From Verrucomicrobium sp. (GTDB lineage Bacteria; Verrucomicrobiota; Verrucomicrobiia; Methylacidiphilales; UBA1321): 64,000 nt of DNA. The notes beneath the pieces are model-generated. The model had not been told where the DNA came from. It saw only the letters and a program-made list of their open reading frames with translations, and made no database searches. The stretch lies in contig JAFIGT010000039.1 of NCBI GenBank assembly GCA_017849585.1, positions 1 to 64,000 on the forward strand. Direction: 5' to 3'. The position numbers and the translations under genes were made by a program. Positions 7,847-16,356 of this stretch are shown here, piece by piece (position 1 is the first letter of the stretch; each line of letters starts with the position of its first letter).

Positions 7847-10800
7847 ATGAACCGGTCATTCTGGTCTCTGGTGGTCGCCCAGTGCCAAGTCTTTATCAAT
7901 GACAATGCGGCCAAACTGACGTTGATGGCGCTGGCCATCGCGGTGTTGCCGAAGGAACAGTCGGTGCCGCTCAAGAGTTTCTTGGCGGCGCTGGTGATCC
8001 TGCCGTTCGTGCTGTTGGCCCCAGTCGTGGGCTGGCTGGTGGATCGCTTCTCCAAGCGAGAGGTTCTGCTTTATTCTCAATGGTTGCAACTCGCTGTCAT
8101 GCTGTTGCTTCTGATTGGTCTTTCCGCACACAGCCTGGTTGCCGCAGTGTTCGCTTTCTTTCTTTTGGGCCTGCAATGCTCCATATTTGCCCCAGCCAAG
8201 CAGGGGATCATCAAGGAAATCGTTGGCACGCAAAAACTCAGCACGGCGGTCGGTTGGATTGAAGCGACCGCGATCAATAGTATCCTGATGGGCTCCCTCG
8301 CGGGCGGTCTGTTCTTTGACCTTTGCTTTCAGCGACTCGAAACCATGCGTCCATGGAATCCCGAGAATCCATGGGAGGCGGCGGTCTGGACGGTGTCATT
8401 GCTGTCCGTTTTGGCATCTTTCGGTATCTGGCTGTGTAGCCGAATAGAACGCACTCCGGCACACACGGACCATCCCTTCCGCAAGGAATTGCTTTGGGAG
8501 CATTTCGTGCAATTGCGCGAGGTGTGGCACGATCGCCCCATCCGCCTGTGCATTTTGGGCAATAGCTACTTTTACGCTCTGGCGGGGGCCTTGTTTCTGA
8601 CCTTGCTGGAAGTCGCCTCGGATCTCTCCCATGGCGGTCCTGGCACGGCGACGCGCACGGCGGTATTCATGGCCCTGCTGGGTGTAGGAACAATGGCCGG
8701 TCATTTTTTGGTCAGCCGGTTGACGCTGCATCATATTGAACTTGGCCTGATCCCGATTGGTTCGGCTGGCATGATAGCGAGTCTCACGGGGTTGTGCGTG
8801 GTTTCACCGCAGAGCCAGTGGTTTTTTCTACCGCTCTTTTTGCTTGGATTAAGCGGCGCGCTCTTTGTGGTGCCGCTGAGTGCGCATCTGCAGGACGTGG
8901 TGGCTCCGGAGAAGCGGGGCCGCATCATGACGGCCAACAATCTCGTCACAAATCTCACCGGCATCCTCACCGTCTCCCTCTATTATATTCTATCCGCGCA
9001 ATTTAATCTGGGTCCGGCGGATCAATTTCTTGCCTATGCCGTGCCGACGGGCATTCTCAGTCTCTACGTGATCGCCCTGCTTCCTGAAAACCTGCTTCGT
9101 TTCACCATTGGCATTCTCGCCCGAGTCATTTACCGAGTTCACGGGCGCGGCACGGAACGCATTCCGGAAAAAGGTGGAGTCCTGCTGGTGCCGAATCATA
9201 TCTCCTACGTCGATGCGATCATGCTGCAACTGGCCTGCCCGCGGCCGATCCGGTTTCTGGTCGATGAGGACATCTATCACGTCCGCGCATTGAACTGGGG
9301 CATGCGCCTGCTGCGCACCATTCCGATCAGCCCGAAGCGGGCGCGCAGTGCCATTGATCTTGCCGCTGCCGCGCTGAAAGATGGCGAAGTGGTTTGCATT
9401 TTCCCCGAGGGCGCGCTCACCCGCAGCGCCGCCTTGCACCGGATCAACAAGGGATACGAACTTATTGCCCGCAAGAGCGGCGTGCCGGTGCAACCGGTCT
9501 GGTTGGAAAATCTCTGGGGTTCGGTATTTTCTTATTGGGGCGGCAAATATTTTTGGAAATGGCCCCGCGCGTTGCCCTACCACGTCTGGGTCTATTTCGG
9601 CGCTGCGATCCCCGCGGAGGAATCCAAGAGCGACCGCGTTCGTCGCGAACTATATGATCTCGGTGAGGAGGCCTTTTCCGCCCGTCCGGAACTCGCGTCG
9701 CATGTCGGCTACGAAGTCATCAAGGGACTGCGGCATAAATTCTTCCGCCCGGTTGTCATTGACGCTTACAGCAACGGCCGCACTCTCACCGGTGGCAAAC
9801 TCCTCGGCATAGGCATCGTCATGGCGGACTGGATTCGCCAAAATATCCCCGAGAAGCGCGTGGGTATTATCCTGCCGCCAGGATTGGGCGCCTCTATCGT
9901 CAACCTGGCCTGTATTCTGGCCGACAAGACGGCGGTGAATCTCAACTTCACCGCGGGTCGCGCGGCGAACCTCGCGGCCATGAAATCGGGCAGCATCACC
10001 ACCGTGATCACGGCGCAAGGCGTCGTCGATAAGCTCAAGGATTTTCCCTGGCCCGAAAATCGCATCGACGTGGTGCCGGTCCTCAAGTCCTTTCCCAAAT
10101 CGCGTATACTCGGGTGGATCGCTGCGAGTCTCTTCCTCCCCTCCAGCTTCATTCGCCGCCTTGCCAAGGTGCCGCGTTATGGTGGTCACCAGGAGGCCGG
10201 ACTTCTTTTCACCAGCGGTAGTGTGGGTGATCCGAAGGGAGTTATTCTTTCTCATCGCAATGTACTGGCCAATACCGCGCAGATCGGCGCGATCCTCGGC
10301 AAGATCGAGCTCAAGAACATCCTCGGTTGCCTTCCCATCTTCCACAGTTTCGGTTGCACTGTCACCTTCTGGTGGCCGCTGCTGGGTGGTCCCGCCGTGG
10401 TGACTTACGTGAGCCCGCTCGAGACGCAAAAGCTCATCGAGGTCATCGATAAATACAAGATCGAGCTGTTCCTCAACACCCCCACTTTCCTGCGCTCCTA
10501 TTTACGCAAAGCCAAGCCCGAGCAGATGGATTCCATCAAACTCGTTGTGACTGGCGCGGAAAAGCTGCCCGTCGATTTTGCCGTCGAATTTGAGGACTAC
10601 TTCAAGCTCACTGTCTGCGAAGGGTATGGCATGACCGAGGCAACCCCAGTCGTAGCGACGAACTTGCCCAATGTGCCCATAGGCCGTAACGCGGAAATTG
10701 TCTGCCGGCGCATCGGCAGCGTGGGCCGTCCGCTCCCCGGCATCAGCGTGCGCATTCGCGATCCCGAGACAGACGAGGATCGCTCCATTTTCGAGAGCGG

Positions 10801-11308
10801 TATGCTCTGGCTCAAAGGGGCCAATATTTTTCAGGGCTACCTGAACGATCCCAAGCGTACCGACGAGGTCTTGCGGGATGGTTGGTATAAGACTGGGGAC
10901 ATCGGACGAATGGACGAGGACGGATTCCTCTTCATTGAGGGCCGTCTGACGCGCTTTTCCAAGATTGGAGGGGAAATGATTCCCCATGGCACCGTCGAGT
11001 CCAAGATTTCGGAAGTCATGGGCCTCACGGCGGCCGAAGGCGAAGGTCCAGCAGTCATCGTTGTTGGCGTACCCGATGCGGCGAAGGGCGAACAACTGGT
11101 TGCCCTTTCCACTCATGTGCTGGACCCCGCTGTCGTCCGCACCCGACTCATCGATGCCGGTTTGCCCACTCTTTGGATTCCCAAGCAGATTCGCCAGGTG
11201 GAGAAAATCCCCCTCATGGCCACCGGCAAGCTCGATATTCGCGCCTGCCAAAATCTCGCAGCTACTGGCCAGAACAACCATTCTGGGGAGCACCAGACCA
11301 TTCATTGA
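7847..11308 (+). CDS. aas: Fused lysophospholipid-transporter-like MFS, acyltransferase and acyl-ACP/CoA ligase
   Basis: This 1153-residue protein joins three enzymes that Escherichia coli encodes as lplT and aas. Residues about 1-415 are a 12-helix MFS transporter. Residues about 430-620 are a PlsC-type 1-acyl-glycerophosphate acyltransferase with the H-x4-D motif NHISYVD (His451, Asp456) and FPEGALTR. Residues about 640-1150 are an AMP-dependent acyl ligase with the P-loop-like LLFTSGSVGDPKGVILSH (from about 786) and GYGMTEATP (about 925). Together they would flip lysophospholipids inward, activate fatty acid and re-acylate, a membrane-repair pathway. The phosphatase-like gene follows after a short gap. 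Confidence 0.9.
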   Translation: MNRSFWSLVVAQCQVFINDNAAKLTLMALAIAVLPKEQSVPLKSFLAALVILPFVLLAPVVGWLVDRFSKREVLLYSQWLQLAVMLLLLIGLSAHSLVAAVFAFFLLGLQCSIFAPAKQGIIKEIVGTQKLSTAVGWIEATAINSILMGSLAGGLFFDLCFQRLETMRPWNPENPWEAAVWTVSLLSVLASFGIWLCSRIERTPAHTDHPFRKELLWEHFVQLREVWHDRPIRLCILGNSYFYALAGALFLTLLEVASDLSHGGPGTATRTAVFMALLGVGTMAGHFLVSRLTLHHIELGLIPIGSAGMIASLTGLCVVSPQSQWFFLPLFLLGLSGALFVVPLSAHLQDVVAPEKRGRIMTANNLVTNLTGILTVSLYYILSAQFNLGPADQFLAYAVPTGILSLYVIALLPENLLRFTIGILARVIYRVHGRGTERIPEKGGVLLVPNHISYVDAIMLQLACPRPIRFLVDEDIYHVRALNWGMRLLRTIPISPKRARSAIDLAAAALKDGEVVCIFPEGALTRSAALHRINKGYELIARKSGVPVQPVWLENLWGSVFSYWGGKYFWKWPRALPYHVWVYFGAAIPAEESKSDRVRRELYDLGEEAFSARPELASHVGYEVIKGLRHKFFRPVVIDAYSNGRTLTGGKLLGIGIVMADWIRQNIPEKRVGIILPPGLGASIVNLACILADKTAVNLNFTAGRAANLAAMKSGSITTVITAQGVVDKLKDFPWPENRIDVVPVLKSFPKSRILGWIAASLFLPSSFIRRLAKVPRYGGHQEAGLLFTSGSVGDPKGVILSHRNVLANTAQIGAILGKIELKNILGCLPIFHSFGCTVTFWWPLLGGPAVVTYVSPLETQKLIEVIDKYKIELFLNTPTFLRSYLRKAKPEQMDSIKLVVTGAEKLPVDFAVEFEDYFKLTVCEGYGMTEATPVVATNLPNVPIGRNAEIVCRRIGSVGRPLPGISVRIRDPETDEDRSIFESGMLWLKGANIFQGYLNDPKRTDEVLRDGWYKTGDIGRMDEDGFLFIEGRLTRFSKIGGEMIPHGTVESKISEVMGLTAAEGEGPAVIVVGVPDAAKGEQLVALSTHVLDPAVVRTRLIDAGLPTLWIPKQIRQVEKIPLMATGKLDIRACQNLAATGQNNHSGEHQTIH

Positions 11309-11380
11309 TCGCCTTGGCCGGATGGGGCATGTGATCCCCGGCTTGTCACGCGAGGTTTGATTCGCTTTAGTGGTGGCTTC

Positions 11381-12769
11381 ATGAATTGGCGCGTTCGTTT
11401 TCTGGCATTGATGGTCCTCTTCTTCTTTGGGGCCTTGAGTTTCGTCTACTACAAATCCTTTGTGAAGAAGCGGGCACATGGCGTCATTTTGTTTGTCGCC
11501 AACGGACTCGACCTCACCACGCTTAACCTTGCTCGGCAACAATCCGAGGCGGCCCGCAGTCAATCCAAGATCGATATCTGGATGCAGCCTGCCCGACATC
11601 AGGCACCCACACATCATCAGATTCTCAATCTCGAGGGTTTGCCGCGCATCGCCATTCTCAATGTGCAGGGACTTGGGCAACCCGTCGCGGATGAGGCTGC
11701 TGCCAGCACCGCGCTCGCTTGCGGTCAACGCGTGAAGAATGGCCTCGTCGGGTGCAACTCGCTCGACCAGCAATTGCCCAGTTTGATCTATGCCGCCCAG
11801 AGCGCCAAACGCGCCACGGGCCTCGTCAGCACCAGTTCTCTCACTGATCCCACGCCGGTCGCCTTTTACACCTACATGCGCGACCCGCGCGAAAAATATC
11901 GCGCCGCTTCGGCGTTGGTTGACAGCGCCCGCATTGACGTTGTCCTCGGGGGAGGGGCGGATTATTTCACTCCAGCCACGGTTACCAATGAAATGGGACG
12001 CACGGATGGACGCGACTTGCTGCGCGATGCGGAACGGCAGGGATACACCATCACGCGCACGATTGATGACTTGCGCAAGGTGCCAGTCTGGCGCACGCGC
12101 CAGCTTTTTGGTCTCTTCTCCCCGCAATCTTTCTACTTCTCCGGGTCCACACGTCGCGATCCCCTGCAGCCTTCCCTCTCGGACATGACGCGTACCGCCA
12201 TTCAGTGTTTGCAGTACAATATTAACGGCTATTTTCTCGTGGTGGAGCATGGCCTCATCGCCAGCGCGGCCAAACAAAACATGACGGACCTTGCGGTGAA
12301 CGAAACCGTTGCACTGGATCAAGCCATTGAGACGGCCATTCACTATGCCGGTCCCGATGCGCTTATCATCGTGACCAATAACTACTCTCTTGGGGCGCTG
12401 GCCAATACCACGCCGCTACCGGAGGTGCCCGCGCTTGCCGGAGCCAATACGAGCCTGCGCAAATCGTGGACCAAGACTGCGGTCGCCAAGGCACCCGCGA
12501 CCGAGAATGCTCCCATGTGGCTCAACGGTCCCGGCGGTCCCAGGGTCACCGCAGCCCAGCAGGCCTGGTATAAAGAACGTCTGGCATCTGGTGCCTTCAG
12601 TACGAATTCGGCCAGCATCTTTGCGCCGGATGAAGCGGCCAACTTTGCCGTCGAAGCCGTTCCGACGGCGGCCCCCGCCTGGATGGCGTCGCGTGGATTT
12701 GGCTCGAATCAACTCACCGGTTTCTTCTCCAACGTGGATGTCTACTACATCCTGCGGGAGTTGTTTTAA
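11381..12769 (+). CDS. Alkaline-phosphatase-fold protein, membrane-anchored, probably catalytically dead
   Basis: The protein (about 462 residues from ATG 11381; a TTG at 11357 is an alternative start) has one N-terminal membrane helix (about 7-24) and then the alkaline phosphatase order of motifs. By hand alignment to E. coli PhoA, Asn41 replaces metal ligand Asp51, Glu105 replaces nucleophile Ser102 (VADEAAASTALACG against the usual TDSAASATA), Ala294 replaces Asp327, Lys298 replaces His331, and Asn334-Tyr335 replace Asp369-His370. Asp156 and Thr158 (magnesium site) and Glu289 are kept. Loss of nearly all zinc ligands and the nucleophile points to a pseudoenzyme facing the periplasm. It sits between the phospholipid-repair fusion and rsmA, all on one strand. 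Confidence 0.8.
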   Translation: MNWRVRFLALMVLFFFGALSFVYYKSFVKKRAHGVILFVANGLDLTTLNLARQQSEAARSQSKIDIWMQPARHQAPTHHQILNLEGLPRIAILNVQGLGQPVADEAAASTALACGQRVKNGLVGCNSLDQQLPSLIYAAQSAKRATGLVSTSSLTDPTPVAFYTYMRDPREKYRAASALVDSARIDVVLGGGADYFTPATVTNEMGRTDGRDLLRDAERQGYTITRTIDDLRKVPVWRTRQLFGLFSPQSFYFSGSTRRDPLQPSLSDMTRTAIQCLQYNINGYFLVVEHGLIASAAKQNMTDLAVNETVALDQAIETAIHYAGPDALIIVTNNYSLGALANTTPLPEVPALAGANTSLRKSWTKTAVAKAPATENAPMWLNGPGGPRVTAAQQAWYKERLASGAFSTNSASIFAPDEAANFAVEAVPTAAPAWMASRGFGSNQLTGFFSNVDVYYILRELF

Positions 12770-12790
12770 TTCCGGTCCTGCCGAAGTCGC

Positions 12791-13570
12791 ATGACGCTGT
12801 CCGAGATCAAGCACCTCCTGGCCGACCGGGGATTGCGTCCGCTGAAACAATTCGGCCAGAATTTTCTCCACGATCAGAACATGTGCCGTTGGATCGTTGA
12901 CCAGATCCAACCTGTGGCTGGGGCGCGTTTGCTGGAGATTGGTCCCGGTCTCGGCGCCATCACCGAGGGAATTCTTCAGGCTGGCGTACCACTCGTCGCC
13001 GTGGAAAAAGACCGCGGTCTCGCAGCGATCCTGCGCGAACGCTTCGATCATCTTCCGAACTTCGATTTGCGCGAAGGCGATGCCCTCGATTTGCTTCCGG
13101 AACTTGGCGCGACGGAAAACTTCCCCGTTGTCTGTGGCAATCTGCCCTACAATGTTTCCACGCCGCTCATCATGACCATGCTCGATTGGCCGCAACCTCC
13201 GCGCCGCATGGTCTTCGCTTTGCAAAAGGAGCTTGGCCTGCGGCTCGCCACCGCGCCGCGCACGAAGGATTATAGCGCCTTGTCCGTGATCGTGCAGGCG
13301 GAGTATACGGTGGAGATCGTCAAGAAATTGCCCCACACCGTTTTTTATCCTGAGCCGGAAGTGGAATCAGCCGTGGTGATTTTGCAGGCTCGCGCCGAGC
13401 CGCTCGTGGTGGCGGAAAAACGTCCGGCTTTTCGCGCGCTTGTGAAAAAGGGATTTTCCCAGCGTCGCAAAAAACTCTCCAACCTCATTGGCGGCACCGA
13501 TTCCCGCCGTGCCGAAGAGCTGACGGTCGAAGAGTGGGCTGCTGTGACGTTGGGTGCGCAATCCGAATAA
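12791..13570 (+). CDS. rsmA: 16S rRNA adenine(1518/1519) N6-dimethyltransferase
   Basis: RsmA (KsgA) dimethylates two adjacent adenines in helix 45 of 16S rRNA using S-adenosylmethionine, late in small-subunit assembly. The 259-residue protein shows the family's N-terminal FGQNFLHDQN, the SAM-binding LEIGPGLGAITEGIL and the catalytic NLPYNVSTPL motif. Length is normal. It begins 21 bases after the phosphatase-like gene and may be co-transcribed with it. It faces the sulfate-binding protein gene head-on with only 14 bases between. Confidence 0.95.
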   Translation: MTLSEIKHLLADRGLRPLKQFGQNFLHDQNMCRWIVDQIQPVAGARLLEIGPGLGAITEGILQAGVPLVAVEKDRGLAAILRERFDHLPNFDLREGDALDLLPELGATENFPVVCGNLPYNVSTPLIMTMLDWPQPPRRMVFALQKELGLRLATAPRTKDYSALSVIVQAEYTVEIVKKLPHTVFYPEPEVESAVVILQARAEPLVVAEKRPAFRALVKKGFSQRRKKLSNLIGGTDSRRAEELTVEEWAAVTLGAQSE

Positions 13571-13584
13571 CGGCTGAGTATTTT

Positions 13585-14589
13585 CTACCGCTTGCCCGGC
13601 ACGTAAATCTGATCGAAGAGACCGCCGTCGTTGAAGTGTTCCTTCTGCAGTTTTTCCCAGCCGCCGAGCGAATCCACGCTCACCAGCTTGATGGCCGGGA
13701 AGAGAGCCGCATTGGCTTTCAGTACCGCTTCCGAGCGCGGACGGTAATACTGCTTCGCGATCAGCTTCTGGCCTTCCTCCGACCAGAGATATTGCAGGTA
13801 GGCCGTGGCCAGTTCACGCGTCCCGGCGCGGTCCACATTCTTGTCGATCACCGCCACTGGAGCTTCGGCGAGAATGCTTGCGGAGGGAATCACCACGTCG
13901 AATTGATCCGGCTTGAACACCTTGGAAATCTGCTGCACTTCATTCTCGAAGGTCAGTAAGACATCGCCGAGGCCATTCTGGACGAAGCTCGTTGTCGCGC
14001 CGCGCCCACCCGTGTCGAGCACCGGCACATTGTGAAAAAGCGCGCCCACGAAGGTCTTGATCTTGGCCACATCACCGCCGAACTTGTCGCTTGCATAGGC
14101 CCAGGCAGCCAGATAGCTGTAACGTCCATTGCCGGAGGTCTTCGGATTCGGCACGATCACGCCGATGCTAGGCTTCACGAGGTCGTCCCAATCCTTGATG
14201 CCTTTCGGGTTCCCCTTGCGCACGAGGAACACGATGGTGGAGGTATAGGGCGACGAGCCATTCGGGAATTTCTTCTTCCAGTCGGCCGCAATCAATCCGC
14301 CCTTGGCGAGGATCTCGATATCGGTTTCCTGATTCATGGTCGCCACGTCAGCGGGCAAGCCGTCCAGAATCGAGCGGGCCTGTTTACTGGAACCGCCATG
14401 CGATTGATCGATCGTGATGTCGACGCCTTTTTTCTGTTTCCAATACGCCGCGAAGGCGACGTTGTACTCCTTGTAGAACTCGCGGGTGACATCGTAGGAA
14501 ACGTTGAGGAGTTTCTTCGTTTCGGCCGCTTGCCCAGTCGCGAGAGGTATTAGGGTGACAACGAGGAGAAGGAGTGATTTGATCTTCAT
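13585..14589 (-). CDS. sbp: Periplasmic sulfate-binding protein of an ABC transporter
   Basis: The 334-residue protein has a signal peptide (about 1-22) and the Sbp/CysP solute-binding fold: LNVSYDVTREFYKEYN at the mature N-terminus, QSHGGSSKQA, ADVATMNQETDI and the PNPKTSGNGRYSYLAAWA segment that forms the oxyanion pocket. It would deliver sulfate or thiosulfate to CysTWA. No permease or ATPase gene follows (rsmA converges from the other side), so in this window it is an orphan and must work with a transporter encoded elsewhere. A strong palindrome lies 17 bases upstream of its start. Confidence 0.92.
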   Translation of the reverse strand: MKIKSLLLLVVTLIPLATGQAAETKKLLNVSYDVTREFYKEYNVAFAAYWKQKKGVDITIDQSHGGSSKQARSILDGLPADVATMNQETDIEILAKGGLIAADWKKKFPNGSSPYTSTIVFLVRKGNPKGIKDWDDLVKPSIGVIVPNPKTSGNGRYSYLAAWAYASDKFGGDVAKIKTFVGALFHNVPVLDTGGRGATTSFVQNGLGDVLLTFENEVQQISKVFKPDQFDVVIPSASILAEAPVAVIDKNVDRAGTRELATAYLQYLWSEEGQKLIAKQYYRPRSEAVLKANAALFPAIKLVSVDSLGGWEKLQKEHFNDGGLFDQIYVPGKR

Positions 14590-14605
14590 GAACGGTTATT
14601 TTTAT

Positions 14606-14632
14606 ATAATCTATAGACAAACTATAGATTAT
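14606..14632 (-). promoter_or_regulatory. 11-bp-arm palindrome in the sbp promoter
   Basis: Bases 14606-14616 and 14622-14632 are perfect inverted copies (arm ATAATCTATAG) with a 5-base spacer. On the coding strand it overlaps a possible promoter (TTGCAT, 17-base spacer, TAGATT) directly before sbp. Its size and position fit the operator of a dimeric repressor, such as an Rrf2-type sulfur regulator (inference); no such regulator is in the window. Confidence 0.6.
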
Positions 14633-14723
14633 GCAAATAGTTTTCTCAAGGAATTTACTTATAGTTCGATCCATTCTTGCTGAATGGCTTACGGACTATT
14701 CAGAGGGTGGCTGGATTCCAGCG

Positions 14724-15740
14724 TTATGCTGGCATTGGTGCGGAGGCAGACTCGGTTGCCTGTTGCTTCAGGAAGACTTCGCGGATGACATCCTCGATCG
14801 GCACTTCCTCGATGTTGATATCGTCCGCCTGTAAAGTGCCGAGCAGTTCGCGGCAGGCGGCGACCACTTGATCGCGCGGCACGCGCAGGCGCACCTGTTC
14901 GGCATTCAAATCGAGCACGTCGCCCCAACCGGCATAGCTGTGGCCGGTGGGCAATCCTTGGCGGCGCGTGATCGTCACGATCTTGTGCGTCGCGAAGCGG
15001 TCGAGAATTTGCTGGAGCGGGCCGTCGAAGAAGAGTTTGCCGTGATCGATGATGATCACGCGTTCGCAGAGTTCCTCGATGTCCTGCATGTAGTGCGAGG
15101 TCAGCAGTGTGGTGATCTTGCGTTCGGTGGTGTAGTGTTTCAGGAATTCTCGCACTTTTTTTTGCGAGACGACGTCGAGGCCGATGGTCGGTTCGTCGAG
15201 GAAGAGGACCTTTGGTTCGTGCAACAGTGCGGCGATGAGTTCCATCTTCATGCGCTCGCCGAGGGAGAGTTCGCGGACCATGATGTGCAGCTTGTCGCGG
15301 ACATCGAGCAGCGCGGTCAATTCGTCGATCACCTTTTGCGCGGCGGTTTTTTCCAAGCCGTATATCACGCGGTTCAATTCGAGTGATTCGGAGGCGGGCA
15401 GATCCCACCACAATTGATTTTTCTGGCCGAGCACGATGGAGAATTGGCGGCGGAACGCGTTCTTGCGTTCCCATGGTACGTAGCCGAGCACGCGGGCTTG
15501 GCCGGAGGTGGGATAGAGCAGGCCGGAGAGCATCTTGAGTACGGTGGTTTTGCCCGCGCCGTTGGGGCCGAGGAAGCCGACGAGTTTGCCTTCCTCCACG
15601 GAGAACGAGACGGCGTTGGCGGCGAGCGTTTCGACGTACTGACGATTGTAGAGCCCTCGGACGGCGCCCAGGAATCCGGGCTCTTTTTTGTAAGTGCGGT
15701 AGGCCTTGGTCAGGGCGTGGACCTCTATGGCAAGCGACAT
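14724..15740 (-). CDS. ABC-2-type exporter ATP-binding protein
   Basis: The 338-residue ATPase has Walker A GPNGAGKTTVLK, Q-loop VLGQKNQLWWDLP, signature LSLGERMKMELIAALLHEP, Walker B VLFLDEP and a switch histidine in TSHYMQDIE, plus a C-terminal extension of about 100 residues. It resembles ATPases that pair with two ABC-2 permeases for export of lipids, drugs or polysaccharide. No permease gene lies on either side: sbp is downstream and a divergent gene is upstream. Its partner is therefore elsewhere, or the operon has been broken up. Confidence 0.85.
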   Translation of the reverse strand: MSLAIEVHALTKAYRTYKKEPGFLGAVRGLYNRQYVETLAANAVSFSVEEGKLVGFLGPNGAGKTTVLKMLSGLLYPTSGQARVLGYVPWERKNAFRRQFSIVLGQKNQLWWDLPASESLELNRVIYGLEKTAAQKVIDELTALLDVRDKLHIMVRELSLGERMKMELIAALLHEPKVLFLDEPTIGLDVVSQKKVREFLKHYTTERKITTLLTSHYMQDIEELCERVIIIDHGKLFFDGPLQQILDRFATHKIVTITRRQGLPTGHSYAGWGDVLDLNAEQVRLRVPRDQVVAACRELLGTLQADDINIEEVPIEDVIREVFLKQQATESASAPMPA

Positions 15741-15816
15741 AAGTCTTCAAGTTAACTTTGCTCGACAGTTTGGTCAACGGTCCACATATCTATTCGTGTG
15801 AGGGAATGAGGGATTT

Positions 15817-16350
15817 ATGGATCGGATGATACTGCCCATCTTGCTGGCTGTGGCGATTTTCTTTGCGTACTGGGCTTACGAGCAGAACGCGAACAGATCG
15901 TTCACGGGATTGGTTTCTTCCGCCAAGGCGGCGGAGACGGTCAAGTTGGGGGTGGACGGTGCGGGGCCCGATTTTTATCAGGACATTGAGATGGCTCTGG
16001 CCAAGGGGCGGTTGGAGCACAAGCCTGTGGTGGCGGTCATTACGTCCTACTTCTGCAAGTACAAGAGCGACTTTCTCACGGTGGTGTGTGCGGATCCCCG
16101 GGTGGTGCGTTACCATGACCGGTTTATCTGGTTGCATGTGCAGGCCGAGAACACGCGCGCGTGGAGTTTTGTGTGGAAGTATTCCTCTTTCCGGATGCTG
16201 CGCGAAACGCCAGTCATTCTCTATCTCCGCTGGGATGATCAGGTGATCGCTCTTCACGCTTACGTCCGGGGTGAGACGTTTGCCGAAGCCTTGGAGCATG
16301 TGGCGGGCATGGTTCCCGCGCCCTATCGGGTGAGTGAAGTAAACCCGTAA
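15817..16350 (+). CDS. Membrane-anchored thioredoxin-like protein lacking a CxxC pair
   Basis: The 177-residue product has an N-terminal membrane helix (about 5-20) and a periplasmic domain whose pattern (DIEMALAKGRLEHKPVVAVI, then VCADPRVVRYHDRFIWLHV) fits the thioredoxin_7/DUF255-like fold. At the active-site position it has FCKYKSDF, with one cysteine where CxxC is expected, so ordinary disulfide reductase activity is unlikely. Function is unknown. Its stop codon is the loop of the hairpin at 16342-16356, and it converges with the next gene. Confidence 0.55.
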   Translation: MDRMILPILLAVAIFFAYWAYEQNANRSFTGLVSSAKAAETVKLGVDGAGPDFYQDIEMALAKGRLEHKPVVAVITSYFCKYKSDFLTVVCADPRVVRYHDRFIWLHVQAENTRAWSFVWKYSSFRMLRETPVILYLRWDDQVIALHAYVRGETFAEALEHVAGMVPAPYRVSEVNP

Positions 16351-16356
16351 CGGGTT
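16342..16356. terminator. Hairpin with the stop codon as its loop, between convergent genes
   Basis: AACCCG (16342-16347) and CGGGTT (16351-16356) pair perfectly around TAA (16348-16350), the stop codon of the thioredoxin-like gene. The stem reaches the last codon of the convergent gene. It may terminate both transcripts. Confidence 0.45.

Noticed and set aside
10502-12343. Long antisense frame opposite the acyl ligase and phosphatase-like genes
   Set aside because: It crosses two real genes, has no motif, and shows the same G+C-driven pattern as other antisense frames.
14689-15777. 362-codon frame overlapping the ABC ATPase on the same strand
   Set aside because: It is the ATPase read in another frame; the product is an Arg/Pro-rich string with no motif.
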